A stretch of DNA of 64,000 nt from Candidatus Thiodiazotropha endolucinida (GTDB lineage: Bacteria; Pseudomonadota; Gammaproteobacteria; Chromatiales; Chromatiaceae). The stretch is from assembly GCF_001715975.1 (NCBI RefSeq), contig NZ_MARB01000006.1, forward strand, positions 161,790-225,789, given 5' to 3'. The notes under the pieces are model-generated. The model was not told where the DNA came from. It was given only the letters and a program-made list of their open reading frames with translations, and did no database searches. Shown here in pieces: positions 1-10,045 of the stretch. Numbering within the stretch: the stretch's first letter is position 1; each line of letters opens with the position of its first letter. The position numbers and the translations under genes were made by a program.

Positions 1-225
1 CGAGTGCTCGTAATTACCCTGGGAAGCGGTTTGACCGGGGTATTGGTCGGGGAGATGGTGGGTATGCGTCACTTTGCCAGGGAGACCGCGAGAAAGACGC
101 AGTTCGTCAACGACAAATTTTCAAAATATGTTCAATTCGAATTTGATCAGGATGGCATGACATGGCCGGTTTTCAGTCTCTCGGCACTCGCGGAAGACCC
201 GGGCTTTCAGATTGCCGCGACCTGA
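1..225 (+). CDS. pilI: PilI, CheW-like adaptor (C-terminal part only)
   Basis: The reading frame is open from the first base, so this is the 3' end of a longer gene cut by the window edge. The visible 74 residues have the PilI-type C-terminus: a VGMRHFA segment, a DGMTWPVFSLSALAEDP stretch, and a short end. PilI is the CheW-like coupling protein that links the receptor PilJ to the kinase ChpA/PilL in the type IV pilus chemosensory pathway. pilJ follows 55 bases downstream on the same strand, which fits the usual pilG-pilH-pilI-pilJ-chpA order. The identification rests on context plus the C-terminal pattern; the N-terminal CheW fold is not visible. Confidence 0.8.
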   Translation, partial: RVLVITLGSGLTGVLVGEMVGMRHFARETARKTQFVNDKFSKYVQFEFDQDGMTWPVFSLSALAEDPGFQIAAT

Positions 226-280
226 TGCAATGGTGAACATCGGATGAGGACATGGGCTTTAGCTTTCGGGAGAATTCAGA

Positions 281-2320
281 ATGAAAGGTAGACGCGCGGG
301 TAGTACGTTGCCCTCCAACAAGGTCATCACCATATTAGCCATACTGGTACTGGTGAGTCTAATCCTTGCACTCGTAACCTTCTTGCACACGACCCAGCGT
401 GAATCCTACGACGAGCAGTACCTGATCCGTGCTGCCGAGCAGCAGGTGCTGGCTCAGCGAATCGCAAAATATGCTATATCCGCCGCTCGCGGTGAATTGC
501 AATCGTTTGCGCCGCTGAAGAAGAGTCGTGACCGCTTCGACAACATCATGTGGGAGCTGAAGAACGGTACAAAAAGCCAGGGGCTTCCGGCTTCGCCCAT
601 AGAGGTAATGCCTACGGTGCGGAATCTGGAGAACAAGTGGCTTGAATTGCAGGGAAATATCGATGAAATACTGAAAGCGCAAGAGAATATTCTTGCGATC
701 GATGAGTTCTCCGCCGTCGTTTCCGAGTTTGTCCCTCAGTTGCAGGAGTTGTCGGAAGAGTTGGCTGAGGTTCTGATCAACAGTAATGCTCCCAGACGAC
801 AGATCTATATCGCCACCGAGCAGGAGATGTTGATTCAGCGAATCAACTCAAACGTCAATCTGGTGCTTGAAGGTGGTCAGGAGACTGCAGCGGCGATCGA
901 CCAGTTCAGTCGCGATGCCGATTTCTTCGGCCGTATCCTGCAGGGATTGCTGAATGGCGACAAAGAGTTGGGTATCGCCAAGGTCGATGACAAGATCGCC
1001 AAGCAGAGATTGGCGGATGTTTCCACACTGTTCGCTACCATCAACGACAATACCACTGAGATCATCAGCAATATTCCTGATGTGTTGCCAGCCCTTGAAG
1101 CGGCTTCCGTGGTCAACAATTCATCCGACAATGTAAGTAATGCAGCAGAAGAACTGATCGCGGCCTTTGGTGAATCTCCGGGTCGTTTCTCTGTTCTCGG
1201 GATAAAGGCAGGGCCTGTAATGATCGCCGTGTTCGGTGCTGCAGCGGTGCTGTTTCTGGTCTTGTTGGGTGTGCAGTTGATTATGGATGCCCAGCGTCGG
1301 GAGCAGGCAAGTAAGCAACAGAATGAGGCAAATCAGAAAGCTATCCTCCAGCTGCTCGATGAAATGGGTGATCTGGCGGATGGCGACTTGACCGTAACAG
1401 CAAGCGTAACCGAAGACATTACCGGTGCGATTGCCGATTCTATCAACTATGCGATCGAGGCGTTGCGTGAACTGGTAACAACCATCAACAGCACCTCTGA
1501 GCAGGTCTCTGGTGCGACCCAGGAGAGTCGTGCCACGGCCATGCATCTCGCCGAGGCGAGTGAGCATCAGGCAGAGCAGATCACTCAGGCGAACGAGTCG
1601 ATCAAGACGATGACCCAGGCTATCGATCAGATGTCGCAGGATGCGACCGAGTCGGCGGAGGTCGCGAAACGTTCGGTGGAGATCGCGAGTACCGGCGCGG
1701 ACACCGTGCGCAATACCATCTCGGGCATGGACAATATTCGTGAGCAGATCCAGGAGACTTCGAAACGTATCAAGCGCTTGGGTGAGAGTTCGCAAGAGAT
1801 CGGTGATATCGTCGAACTGATCGACGATATCGCGGATCAGACCAATATCCTGGCATTGAATGCCGCCATGCAGGCGGCCATGGCCGGTGAAGCGGGTCGC
1901 GGCTTTGCGGTGGTTGCGGACGAGGTGCAGCGCCTTGCTGAACGTTCGATCAATGCTACCAAACAGATTGAAGCACTGGTTAAGACCATTCAGGCAGATA
2001 CCAACGAGGCAGTCACCTCAATGGAGGCGAGCACCTCAGGTGTGGTCAAGGGAGCGACTCTGGCCGAGGATGCCGGCGAGGCATTGAAAGAGATTGAAAG
2101 CGTATCCCAATACATCGCTGACCTTACGGGTAAGATCGCATCATCAGCACAGGATCAGTCAAGTCAGTCGGTGACTGTCAAGGATACGATGAGTGTTATT
2201 CAGGAGATCACCAATCAGACTTCCGAAGGCACCCATCAAACGGCTAACTCGATTGGCATGTTGGCGGATCTTTCGGATCAGCTGCAGAAATCCGTTGCTG
2301 GTTTCCGGTTACCTTCTTAG
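281..2320 (+). CDS. pilJ: PilJ, methyl-accepting chemotaxis receptor for twitching motility
   Basis: 679 residues, the usual PilJ length. A membrane segment near residues 16-38 is followed by a large periplasmic part with two related PilJ-N helical modules ([10 protein letters not shown] near 50 and [12 protein letters not shown] near 180), a second membrane segment near 306-330, a linker, and a long cytoplasmic signalling coiled coil. The hairpin tip reads [20 protein letters not shown], the PilJ variant of the MCP tip that binds the CheW-like PilI and the kinase ChpA. The receptor senses surface contact or pilus retraction and controls pilus extension and cAMP output in species where it has been studied. 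No pilK methyltransferase gene lies between pilJ and chpA. Confidence 0.95.
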   Translation: MKGRRAGSTLPSNKVITILAILVLVSLILALVTFLHTTQRESYDEQYLIRAAEQQVLAQRIAKYAISAARGELQSFAPLKKSRDRFDNIMWELKNGTKSQGLPASPIEVMPTVRNLENKWLELQGNIDEILKAQENILAIDEFSAVVSEFVPQLQELSEELAEVLINSNAPRRQIYIATEQEMLIQRINSNVNLVLEGGQETAAAIDQFSRDADFFGRILQGLLNGDKELGIAKVDDKIAKQRLADVSTLFATINDNTTEIISNIPDVLPALEAASVVNNSSDNVSNAAEELIAAFGESPGRFSVLGIKAGPVMIAVFGAAAVLFLVLLGVQLIMDAQRREQASKQQNEANQKAILQLLDEMGDLADGDLTVTASVTEDITGAIADSINYAIEALRELVTTINSTSEQVSGATQESRATAMHLAEASEHQAEQITQANESIKTMTQAIDQMSQDATESAEVAKRSVEIASTGADTVRNTISGMDNIREQIQETSKRIKRLGESSQEIGDIVELIDDIADQTNILALNAAMQAAMAGEAGRGFAVVADEVQRLAERSINATKQIEALVKTIQADTNEAVTSMEASTSGVVKGATLAEDAGEALKEIESVSQYIADLTGKIASSAQDQSSQSVTVKDTMSVIQEITNQTSEGTHQTANSIGMLADLSDQLQKSVAGFRLPS

Positions 2321-2404
2321 TGGCCGAGATCATCGATTGATGCGAAAGCAGATGCGAGTTGCCATAGTCATCCCAACAACCATCCTGATTGGAGTGCGCC
2401 AAGT

Positions 2405-5400
2405 ATGAGTAATGCGCAAGAATTTTGTGCTCTGAATTGGGTAAAGGATGAGTTGGACATCTCCATTCGCCATGCCCGGCAGGCCCTTGAAGCCTATGTG
2501 GAGTCACCTGGAGACGGCAGTTCGCTCGCTGTATGTGGTGATCATCTGCATCAGATTGCCCGTGTCTTGCAGATGGTTCAGGTGTATGGCCCCAGTATGC
2601 TCACCGAGGAGATGGAACTGGTTGTCAGAGACATGGCAGAGGGTACGGTCAGACAAGAGGAGGATGCGGCCGAAGCCTTGATGCTGGCACTTATTCAACT
2701 GCCGGACTATCTGGAGAAGCTGCAGGGCGGTGATGCCGATATTCCGATGATTATTCTGCCATTGCTGAATGATCTGCGTGCGGTGCGGGATGCTCCACTG
2801 CTGTCGGAAGCGGCACTGTTCAAACCTGAAATCGACACGGCTCGGGCAACGGGTGAAGCGAATGCTGAGTTGCCGATGTACGCCCGGCAGATCAGGCAGA
2901 AATACCATTTAGGCCTGCTCAGCTGGTATCGCAAACGGGATACCATTCACGGCTGGCCGTTGTTGCGGGATGTTTTCACCACGCTTCATCAGCACGCGGG
3001 TACAGAGCCGGTACACCATCTGTTCTGGGTTGCCGAAGGTCTGATGCACGGTCTGATCGAGGGATCGATTGCCCCGGGAATTGCTGTCAAGCAGTTATTC
3101 AGCCGTCTCGATCGCAAAATGAAGACGATTATCGACATGGGTGAGCAGGCGCTGGTTGAGACTCCGCCGGAAGCTCTCTTGAAGAACCTGCTCTATTATA
3201 TTGCCCGGGCGGAATCCGACAATACCCTGATAAAAGAGATCAAGGATGCCTATAACCTCGATTCTGTCATGCCCAGTGAGGCTGAACTGACCGAGGGCAG
3301 GTTGGGCTTGACCGGCTCCAACGCCGAATTGGCTGAGTCGATCAAGGATGCGGTTGGCAGTGAGCTGACCCGCATCAAAGATATTCTCGATCTGTTCATG
3401 AGGGATGAAAAGCCTGACATGGAAATGCTGGGTCATCTAGAGGCCCCAATTCGGAAACTGGCGGATACACTCGGCATGATCGGCCAGGGTGCATTGCGAT
3501 CGAGACTCAATCGGCAAGCCGACAAAGTTAAGAATTTCGTTGAGCAGGAGGTACTGCCTGAAGAGTTCGAACTCATGGAGATGGCTGGAGACATTTTGTA
3601 TGTAGAGTCCTCGCTCAGTACCCTGCATACCTTTCAACCTGTAAAAGGGGATGGGTCGACTGATGATGGTCTGGTGCAGAGTCTACCGGAAGGTGAATAC
3701 CAGAATCTGATCAAACAGACGGTCAGAGAGGCGAAAGTAGAGATTGCCAAGTCTAAGGAGGCGATCATCAGCTTTACCGAGGCGACGGATAACAGCTCGG
3801 TTTTAGATAGCGTCTATGAGAGTTTCAAGCGGGTTCAGGGGGCGTTGAACATGCTCAACCTGGGTGATGCCGCTGAACTGATGTATCAAACGGGAGAGTT
3901 TGTACAATCCTACCTGATCGATGATGAACACATACCTGTCCGTCAACAACTCAACTCCCTTGCGGATGTGGTCAGCAGTATCGAGTATTATCTGGAGACA
4001 CTGGTGGATGGGGCCGGTGATCGCCAGGAGATACTGGCAATCGCCCAGTCAGCATTGAATGATCTGCAGAATCTGGGCGGTGTCGAGATCACGACCTATA
4101 CCGAACCGTCTGAAAACATCAATCTCGAAGAGTCGGCTGATCAGACAGAGGGCTATGAACTCGATGAGGAAGAGATCTCTGATCTGGAGCTGGGTGCCAG
4201 TAGCCTGCAGATAGAGCAGCCGCAGCCTGAGCTGGAAATCATCTCTGAAGAATCCATGGACACGGCATCTGCACAAGAGGCTGAAACTCAGGAACCAGAG
4301 CTTGAAATCGAGCAGGAACCCGAAATCGCATCTGTTGATAAGCCCGTGCTGGAGGACATCGATCCTGAGATCCTTGAAATCTTCACGGAAGAGGCGCGGG
4401 AAGAGCTGGAGACTATTCAGCAACATCTTCCGCGGTGGCAGCGAGATCATAATGACAGAGAGGCGCTGGCAACATTCCGACGCTCATTTCATACGTTGAA
4501 GGGAAGCGGACGCCTGGTTGGCGCGAAAGTGATCGGTGAGTTGGCCTGGGCGGTTGAAAACATGTTGAACCGCCTGATCGACGAGACCATCAAGGTCAAT
4601 CCTGACATGATGGATCTATTGAACCGAGTCACCGATTCACTACCGGAGTTGATCAGTTGCCAGGAAAAGGGTGTATATCCGGACCTGGATGTTGAACTTA
4701 TCCAACGCCAAGCCTATGCGTTGGCTGATGGCAAGCCCATGCCTGTCGCCAATCCGGAGCAAATGGAGAGCGTTGACGAACAGCCGGCAGAGGAAGAGGC
4801 ACTCGAAATAGATACCCAGCCATCTGAAGTGTCTGAGGATGTCTTGAGTGAAACTGCCACACCGGTGGTTGAGATTGAAGAAGAGATAGAAGAAGCGACA
4901 GATGCGGAAGAAACAGAATCAAAACAGGAATTCGATACCTTTCTCGACGACCTGTCGAGTCTGGAAATTGACACTGATCGATCTGAAATCTCCGACCAGG
5001 ACTATGAACCAAGCGCTGAAGCTGCAGTCTCCGGGACAGATACTGCAATAGATGCCGAAGAGATATTACCCGAACAGGCGGCCGAAGAGGGATTGCTTGA
5101 GGAATTCACCGATTCCGATTTAGAGATCGAGATAGATTCGGAGTTGCTTGATGTCTTCGGTGAAGAGTCCGAGGAACATATACTTGAGATCGAGCAGTTC
5201 ATCGAAGGGGCTAGAAAAGCGAAGACGGAGATACTGATACCGGAAGAGGTGGTGCGTGCTTGCCATACCCTGCATGGTAGTGCCCATATGGCGGGTATCT
5301 CACCAATCGCCATGCTCAGCGATGCGATGGAGGACTATGCCAGGGCATTGCATGAGCAGCAAATGGTTGTCGATGAGGAGATCCTTGAACTGTTCGGTGG

Positions 5401-8400
5401 CAGTGTCGGTTACATTCGGAAACTGCTCGAGTGGTTACCTGAAGAGAGTCTACCCGAACCTCATATAGACACCTACCTTAACGGTTTGCGCAGTGCACGT
5501 GCACAAATTGAGGGTGAGGAGCGGGTAATCGTCGAAACACAGCCTGAACAGGAAGAGGTCCATTCAATAACTGACGATCTGGAGTCAGTGTCTGAAGTTG
5601 ATCAGTCTGTTGAGGAAGCTGGGGAGACGGTTGTAGAGGAGCTGACGTCAGAATCGGAAATCGAGGAACCGGTTGAACCGATCACGGATGACGCCATCGT
5701 ACCATTCCCTGCGGATGAAGATTCGCAACCTGGCGAGGTGAAGATTGATCTACCCGAGACAGCCGATATTCCAGCTCAGGATGCGATTGAATCAAACCTA
5801 ATAGATCTGGCCAGTTACCAGCTCGATGAGGAACTGTTTGAGATTGAGGGAGATGATGAGCTGGTTGAGATTTTTGTCGAAGAGGGACGGGAGCTGTTGG
5901 ACAATCTCGAACAGCACTACAACGGATGGATTGAGTCTCCTCTGGACACCGCGGTCGTGGACGAGTTCAAACGCTCTCTGCATACCCTCAAAGGGAGTTC
6001 CAGGTTGGCAGGCATCAACCCAATAGGGGATCTGAGCCATGGTCTGGAAAACCTTTTCGAACGCATGTCCCGCGAAGAGATCGAACCGGATGCCACTCTG
6101 ACGAATATGGTTCGCCAGGCCCTGGATGTCCTGGCGACACAAATAGATGATGCCGAGTCGGGTGGAAACGTACGCTTCTCATCTCAACTGCTATCCAGCC
6201 TGGAGGCGCCTCTCTCAAGTGCCGGGTTGAATGAGATAGATCGGGTTGAAGTCGAGGATGAGACTATTGGCGGGGATCTGCAGCTGGCCGAGGTTGAGGA
6301 TGATGACCTTGAAGAGGAACTCCAGCTAATCGATGTCGAGGATGACGTCGTTGAGGAGGAACTGCCACTGCCCGAGGACAGCGTGCTTGGAGAGGGGGAG
6401 CTGGATCTAGCTGAAATCGATGATGCCGGCCTTGAGGAAGAGTTGCAAAAGGCAAAAGAGTCGGGTTTGGAATCTCCACAGATAGAAGCGGTAGATACCT
6501 CCTCATACTATGATGAGCCAATGAGCTTTCTGCATGATGGCGACCTGTTCGAGGTGAGCGAGGACCCGGAACTGGTTGAGATCTTCATTGAGGAATCACG
6601 GGAGTTGATGGAAGCCCTGGAGGCCAATTATAACCAGTGGTGTGAGAACCGGGCAGACCATACAGGCCTGGATGGAATGCAGCGGGCGTTGCATACCATC
6701 AAGGGAAGTTCGCGTCTTGCCGGTATCGAGCCTGTGGGTGATCTGAGTCATGCCATGGAGTCCTTGCTGAACGGAGTAGTCAGGGGGCAGGTGGACATAT
6801 CAGATAGAGTGTTTGCTGTTGTACGCCAGGCACTGGATTTGATTGCCACACAAACGGATGATGTCGCCAATACCGGCAAGGTCCATCAAGCTGATCCAAT
6901 GATCGAGCGGATCCAGGAAATCATTGATAATGCGTCACTGGAAGAGGATTCCATAGAAGAACTCATAGATCCAAATCTTGAGGAAGAGTTAGAAGAGTTG
7001 GAAGAGTCTGAGAGGGGTGCTGATGCAGTCGCTGAATCGGCTCCTGACGATGAAGATTTGGTGATACCTTTCGAGAGCTTCAATCTTGATGGTGTCAACG
7101 AGGAAGCAAGCAATCTGACAGATGAATCCTTCATGCTTGCGCATGATGAAGTACTGCTCGATGTCGGTGAAGATGATGAGTTGGTGCAGATCTTCATTGA
7201 AGAGGCGAAGGAATTCATTGAGCATATCGAAAGCAGTTATCAGCAGTGGTTTGAAAATGTTGACGACCATACAGCCATTGATGGTGTACAACGCAATCTG
7301 CACACATTGAAAGGCAGTGCACGGTTGGCTGGCACTATGCCGGTTGGCGATCTGAGTCATGCAATAGAATCGGTGATGACAGCCATTGTCGAAAAAGAGA
7401 TTGATCCGATCGAGACGGTCACTGATTCAATGAGACACGCAATCGATCACCTGGCCCAGCAAATCGAGACAATCGCGAAATCCGGTAAAGTACCTGCCTC
7501 TGATAACGAGGTTGATCAGCTGCAGAATCTGCTTGGCGGCGAACCCACGCCTTCACATGCGGATTTGGTGGAGCCGATTCAGGAAGTACAGGAGGATGAA
7601 AGCAGCGAAGAGTTGGAGTTGGTTGAAGAAGTCATTGAGTCGGCGACAGTGCTTCCGTTCAACGATGAGATTGCAAAGCTGCTTGAACCGGATAAGAAAG
7701 AGGATGAGGAAAGTTTTAAGCCCACCAAGGAACAGGTACGTGTCAATGCGGATCTCATGGATCGCCTGGTCAATCATGCGGGTGAGGTGAGTATCTACCG
7801 GGCACGACTCGAACAGCAGAATAGCGTGCTTGGGTTCAACCTGTCAGAGTTGGAGCAGACAGTTTCACGTCTGCATAATCAATTGAGAAATCTGGAAATC
7901 GAAACCGAGGCACAGATCATCTACCGTTGGGAACGGGAGCATGAGGATGACCGTGACAGGACCGAGTTCGATCCACTCGAACTAGACAGATTTTCTACCA
8001 TGCAACAGCTCTCCAGGGCCTTGATGGAGACGGTCAACGACCTGGGAAATACCAATGAGTCGCTGAGAGACCTGCAACGCGAAACAGATACATTACTGTT
8101 GCAACAGTCGCGTATCTCCACTGATCTGCAGGACGGTTTGCTGCGCACACGCATGGTGCCGTTCGCTCAACTTGTACCCAGAATGCAACGCCTGGTTCGT
8201 CAGACCGCCGGTCAATTGGGCAAGAAGGCCAATCTTGAGTGTTTTGGAGTTGAAGGGGAATTGGATCGCAGCATCCTCAACCGTATGGTGCCGGTACTGG
8301 AACATTTGCTGCGCAACTCGGTTTCCCATGGTATTGAGCTTCCCGAAGATCGTCAGAAGGCAAGTAAGCAGGAGCTGGGCAGAATTTCCCTCTATCTCGA

Positions 8401-9559
8401 TCGCGAGGCGACCGATGTGCTCATCACACTCTCTGATGATGGGAGAGGATTGGATATCGAGGCGATCCGCAAGCGCGCCCTGGAACAGGGTATGATCGAT
8501 GCCAATGCCGAGATCAGTGATGATGACTTGATTCAGTGTGTGTTGTTGCCAGGATTCAGTACTGCCAAAGAGGTTACTCAGATATCAGGACGAGGCGTCG
8601 GTCTCGACGTGGTAACCAGTGAAGTCAAGCAGCTGGGTGGGTCTTTGGAGATCGATTCACAACCCGGCCGCGGTACCAGTTTTATCATTAGACTGCCACT
8701 GACCCTTGCAATATCCGATGCCCTGTTGGTTCGCGCGGGAGAAGAGATCTATGCGATTCCCCATGGCAGCATATCAGGTGTCGTGAGGATTCGCCGTCAA
8801 GAGCTGATGGCCTGCTATGAGGGGGGGCGCGAAGGCTTTAGCTACGGTGGCAAGAACTACAAGGTCAGTTATCTCGGTCGTATGATGGGGGTCGGGCAGC
8901 ACGAGATACCGGAAGCGACGCGCTGGCTGCCCCTGTTGTTGTTGCAGACAGGTGAACATCAGGCTGCATTGCAGGTCGATGAACTGCTTGGCAGCAGGCA
9001 GGTTGTGGTGAAGTCACTTGGTAAGCAGGTCGGCAGTGTACGTTGGATCACCGGCGGTACTATTCTTGCCGATGGAAGGGTGGCATTGATACTCGATCTT
9101 GCTGCCCTTGTGCGTATGGATGCCACTCATGCCGCTTCCCCGCTCAGCATAGCCAAGGAGGCACCGAAAAAACGGGCAGAGGATCAGTTGCGGGTCATGG
9201 TGGTGGATGATTCCATTACCGTGCGCAAAGTTACCAGCCGCTTGCTGGAACGCCACGATATGGAAGTGGTCACGGCAAAAGACGGAGTCGAAGCAGTTGC
9301 ACTGTTGCAGGAACAGGTGCCAGATATCATGTTGCTGGATATCGAGATGCCGCGAATGGATGGATTCGAACTGGCACGGCATATCAATAACTCCGTCGAC
9401 TACTATGGCTTACCGATCATTATGATCTCATCCCGGGTGGGTGATAAGCATCGGCAACGCGCTATGGATTTGGGCGTAAAACGTTGCCTTGGTAAGCCAT
9501 ACCAGGAGAGTGAATTGCTGGATAATATCAACGAGGTCCTGGCGGAAAGCAGATTATGA
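2405..9559 (+). CDS. chpA: ChpA/PilL, giant hybrid chemotaxis-type histidine kinase
   Basis: 2384 residues. The N-terminal ~650 residues are helical and FimL-like, without a canonical phospho-histidine. Five histidine phosphotransfer domains follow, with acceptor His at residues 696, 954, 1193, 1430 and 1633, separated by very acidic linkers. After that come a dimerisation segment, a CheA ATPase domain (NSVSHGIELPEDR, DDGRGLD, GRGVGLDVV), a CheW-like regulatory domain, and a C-terminal receiver with phospho-acceptor Asp 2312 (LLDIEMPRMDG). The kinase phosphorylates the PilG/PilH response regulators that drive pilus extension and retraction. The second Hpt reads HTLHGS where the others read HT(L/I)KGS. 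The downstream chpC overlaps its stop by four bases, so the two are translationally coupled. Confidence 0.95.
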   Translation: MSNAQEFCALNWVKDELDISIRHARQALEAYVESPGDGSSLAVCGDHLHQIARVLQMVQVYGPSMLTEEMELVVRDMAEGTVRQEEDAAEALMLALIQLPDYLEKLQGGDADIPMIILPLLNDLRAVRDAPLLSEAALFKPEIDTARATGEANAELPMYARQIRQKYHLGLLSWYRKRDTIHGWPLLRDVFTTLHQHAGTEPVHHLFWVAEGLMHGLIEGSIAPGIAVKQLFSRLDRKMKTIIDMGEQALVETPPEALLKNLLYYIARAESDNTLIKEIKDAYNLDSVMPSEAELTEGRLGLTGSNAELAESIKDAVGSELTRIKDILDLFMRDEKPDMEMLGHLEAPIRKLADTLGMIGQGALRSRLNRQADKVKNFVEQEVLPEEFELMEMAGDILYVESSLSTLHTFQPVKGDGSTDDGLVQSLPEGEYQNLIKQTVREAKVEIAKSKEAIISFTEATDNSSVLDSVYESFKRVQGALNMLNLGDAAELMYQTGEFVQSYLIDDEHIPVRQQLNSLADVVSSIEYYLETLVDGAGDRQEILAIAQSALNDLQNLGGVEITTYTEPSENINLEESADQTEGYELDEEEISDLELGASSLQIEQPQPELEIISEESMDTASAQEAETQEPELEIEQEPEIASVDKPVLEDIDPEILEIFTEEAREELETIQQHLPRWQRDHNDREALATFRRSFHTLKGSGRLVGAKVIGELAWAVENMLNRLIDETIKVNPDMMDLLNRVTDSLPELISCQEKGVYPDLDVELIQRQAYALADGKPMPVANPEQMESVDEQPAEEEALEIDTQPSEVSEDVLSETATPVVEIEEEIEEATDAEETESKQEFDTFLDDLSSLEIDTDRSEISDQDYEPSAEAAVSGTDTAIDAEEILPEQAAEEGLLEEFTDSDLEIEIDSELLDVFGEESEEHILEIEQFIEGARKAKTEILIPEEVVRACHTLHGSAHMAGISPIAMLSDAMEDYARALHEQQMVVDEEILELFGGSVGYIRKLLEWLPEESLPEPHIDTYLNGLRSARAQIEGEERVIVETQPEQEEVHSITDDLESVSEVDQSVEEAGETVVEELTSESEIEEPVEPITDDAIVPFPADEDSQPGEVKIDLPETADIPAQDAIESNLIDLASYQLDEELFEIEGDDELVEIFVEEGRELLDNLEQHYNGWIESPLDTAVVDEFKRSLHTLKGSSRLAGINPIGDLSHGLENLFERMSREEIEPDATLTNMVRQALDVLATQIDDAESGGNVRFSSQLLSSLEAPLSSAGLNEIDRVEVEDETIGGDLQLAEVEDDDLEEELQLIDVEDDVVEEELPLPEDSVLGEGELDLAEIDDAGLEEELQKAKESGLESPQIEAVDTSSYYDEPMSFLHDGDLFEVSEDPELVEIFIEESRELMEALEANYNQWCENRADHTGLDGMQRALHTIKGSSRLAGIEPVGDLSHAMESLLNGVVRGQVDISDRVFAVVRQALDLIATQTDDVANTGKVHQADPMIERIQEIIDNASLEEDSIEELIDPNLEEELEELEESERGADAVAESAPDDEDLVIPFESFNLDGVNEEASNLTDESFMLAHDEVLLDVGEDDELVQIFIEEAKEFIEHIESSYQQWFENVDDHTAIDGVQRNLHTLKGSARLAGTMPVGDLSHAIESVMTAIVEKEIDPIETVTDSMRHAIDHLAQQIETIAKSGKVPASDNEVDQLQNLLGGEPTPSHADLVEPIQEVQEDESSEELELVEEVIESATVLPFNDEIAKLLEPDKKEDEESFKPTKEQVRVNADLMDRLVNHAGEVSIYRARLEQQNSVLGFNLSELEQTVSRLHNQLRNLEIETEAQIIYRWEREHEDDRDRTEFDPLELDRFSTMQQLSRALMETVNDLGNTNESLRDLQRETDTLLLQQSRISTDLQDGLLRTRMVPFAQLVPRMQRLVRQTAGQLGKKANLECFGVEGELDRSILNRMVPVLEHLLRNSVSHGIELPEDRQKASKQELGRISLYLDREATDVLITLSDDGRGLDIEAIRKRALEQGMIDANAEISDDDLIQCVLLPGFSTAKEVTQISGRGVGLDVVTSEVKQLGGSLEIDSQPGRGTSFIIRLPLTLAISDALLVRAGEEIYAIPHGSISGVVRIRRQELMACYEGGREGFSYGGKNYKVSYLGRMMGVGQHEIPEATRWLPLLLLQTGEHQAALQVDELLGSRQVVVKSLGKQVGSVRWITGGTILADGRVALILDLAALVRMDATHAASPLSIAKEAPKKRAEDQLRVMVVDDSITVRKVTSRLLERHDMEVVTAKDGVEAVALLQEQVPDIMLLDIEMPRMDGFELARHINNSVDYYGLPIIMISSRVGDKHRQRAMDLGVKRCLGKPYQESELLDNINEVLAESRL

Positions 9560-10023
9560 GCCGAATCGTTGTCAAAGAGGTCAGAAGTGTCCTAATTCCA
9601 CTCCATGAGCTTCAACTCCTGTTGCCAAATGCAGTCATTGCCGAAGTGATAGGTTATCAGGAACCCGAGTCTGTGGAACAGGGAAAGCCTGATTGGCTAG
9701 TGGGGAGCACTATCTGGCGCGGTGTGGTTATTCCCATTGTCTCATTCGAGGGTATGCTGGGTGCACGGGTCGTCATACCCGGACACCGTGGCAGAATCAT
9801 GGTCATGAATACTCTGAACCAGCAACAAAAGCTCACCCATATCGGTTTGGTTGTGCAAGCCATTCCGAGCCTTGTCAGAGTAAGTGCCGACAACGTCATT
9901 CCGCTAAATTCGGAAGATGAACTCGATCCACTGATTAAACAGCGGGTGGAGTTGGATATGAACCCGGCAATGATACCTGATCTGGATGAAATCGAACGAC
10001 AAGTTTTAGATGTCGTAAACTGA
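9556..10023 (+). CDS. chpC: ChpC-like CheW-domain adaptor
   Basis: 155 residues forming one CheW-like domain (VRSVLIPLHELQLLLPNAVIAEV, then a WRGVVIPIVSFEGM core). It starts inside the end of chpA with an ATGA overlap. ChpC is the second CheW-type adaptor of the Pil-Chp system and is thought to couple further receptors to ChpA. Its place directly after chpA, rather than before pilJ, distinguishes it from PilI. No chpB methylesterase gene is present between chpA and this gene. Assignment to ChpC is by position and fold; the CheW fold itself is clear. Confidence 0.85.
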   Translation: MSRIVVKEVRSVLIPLHELQLLLPNAVIAEVIGYQEPESVEQGKPDWLVGSTIWRGVVIPIVSFEGMLGARVVIPGHRGRIMVMNTLNQQQKLTHIGLVVQAIPSLVRVSADNVIPLNSEDELDPLIKQRVELDMNPAMIPDLDEIERQVLDVVN

Positions 10024-10045
10024 CACCCGCCCTCATCCTGCACCC

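Noticed and set aside
1121-1795. Minus-strand 224-codon frame in pilJ
   Set aside because: It is antisense to the conserved MCP signalling domain and has no family features.
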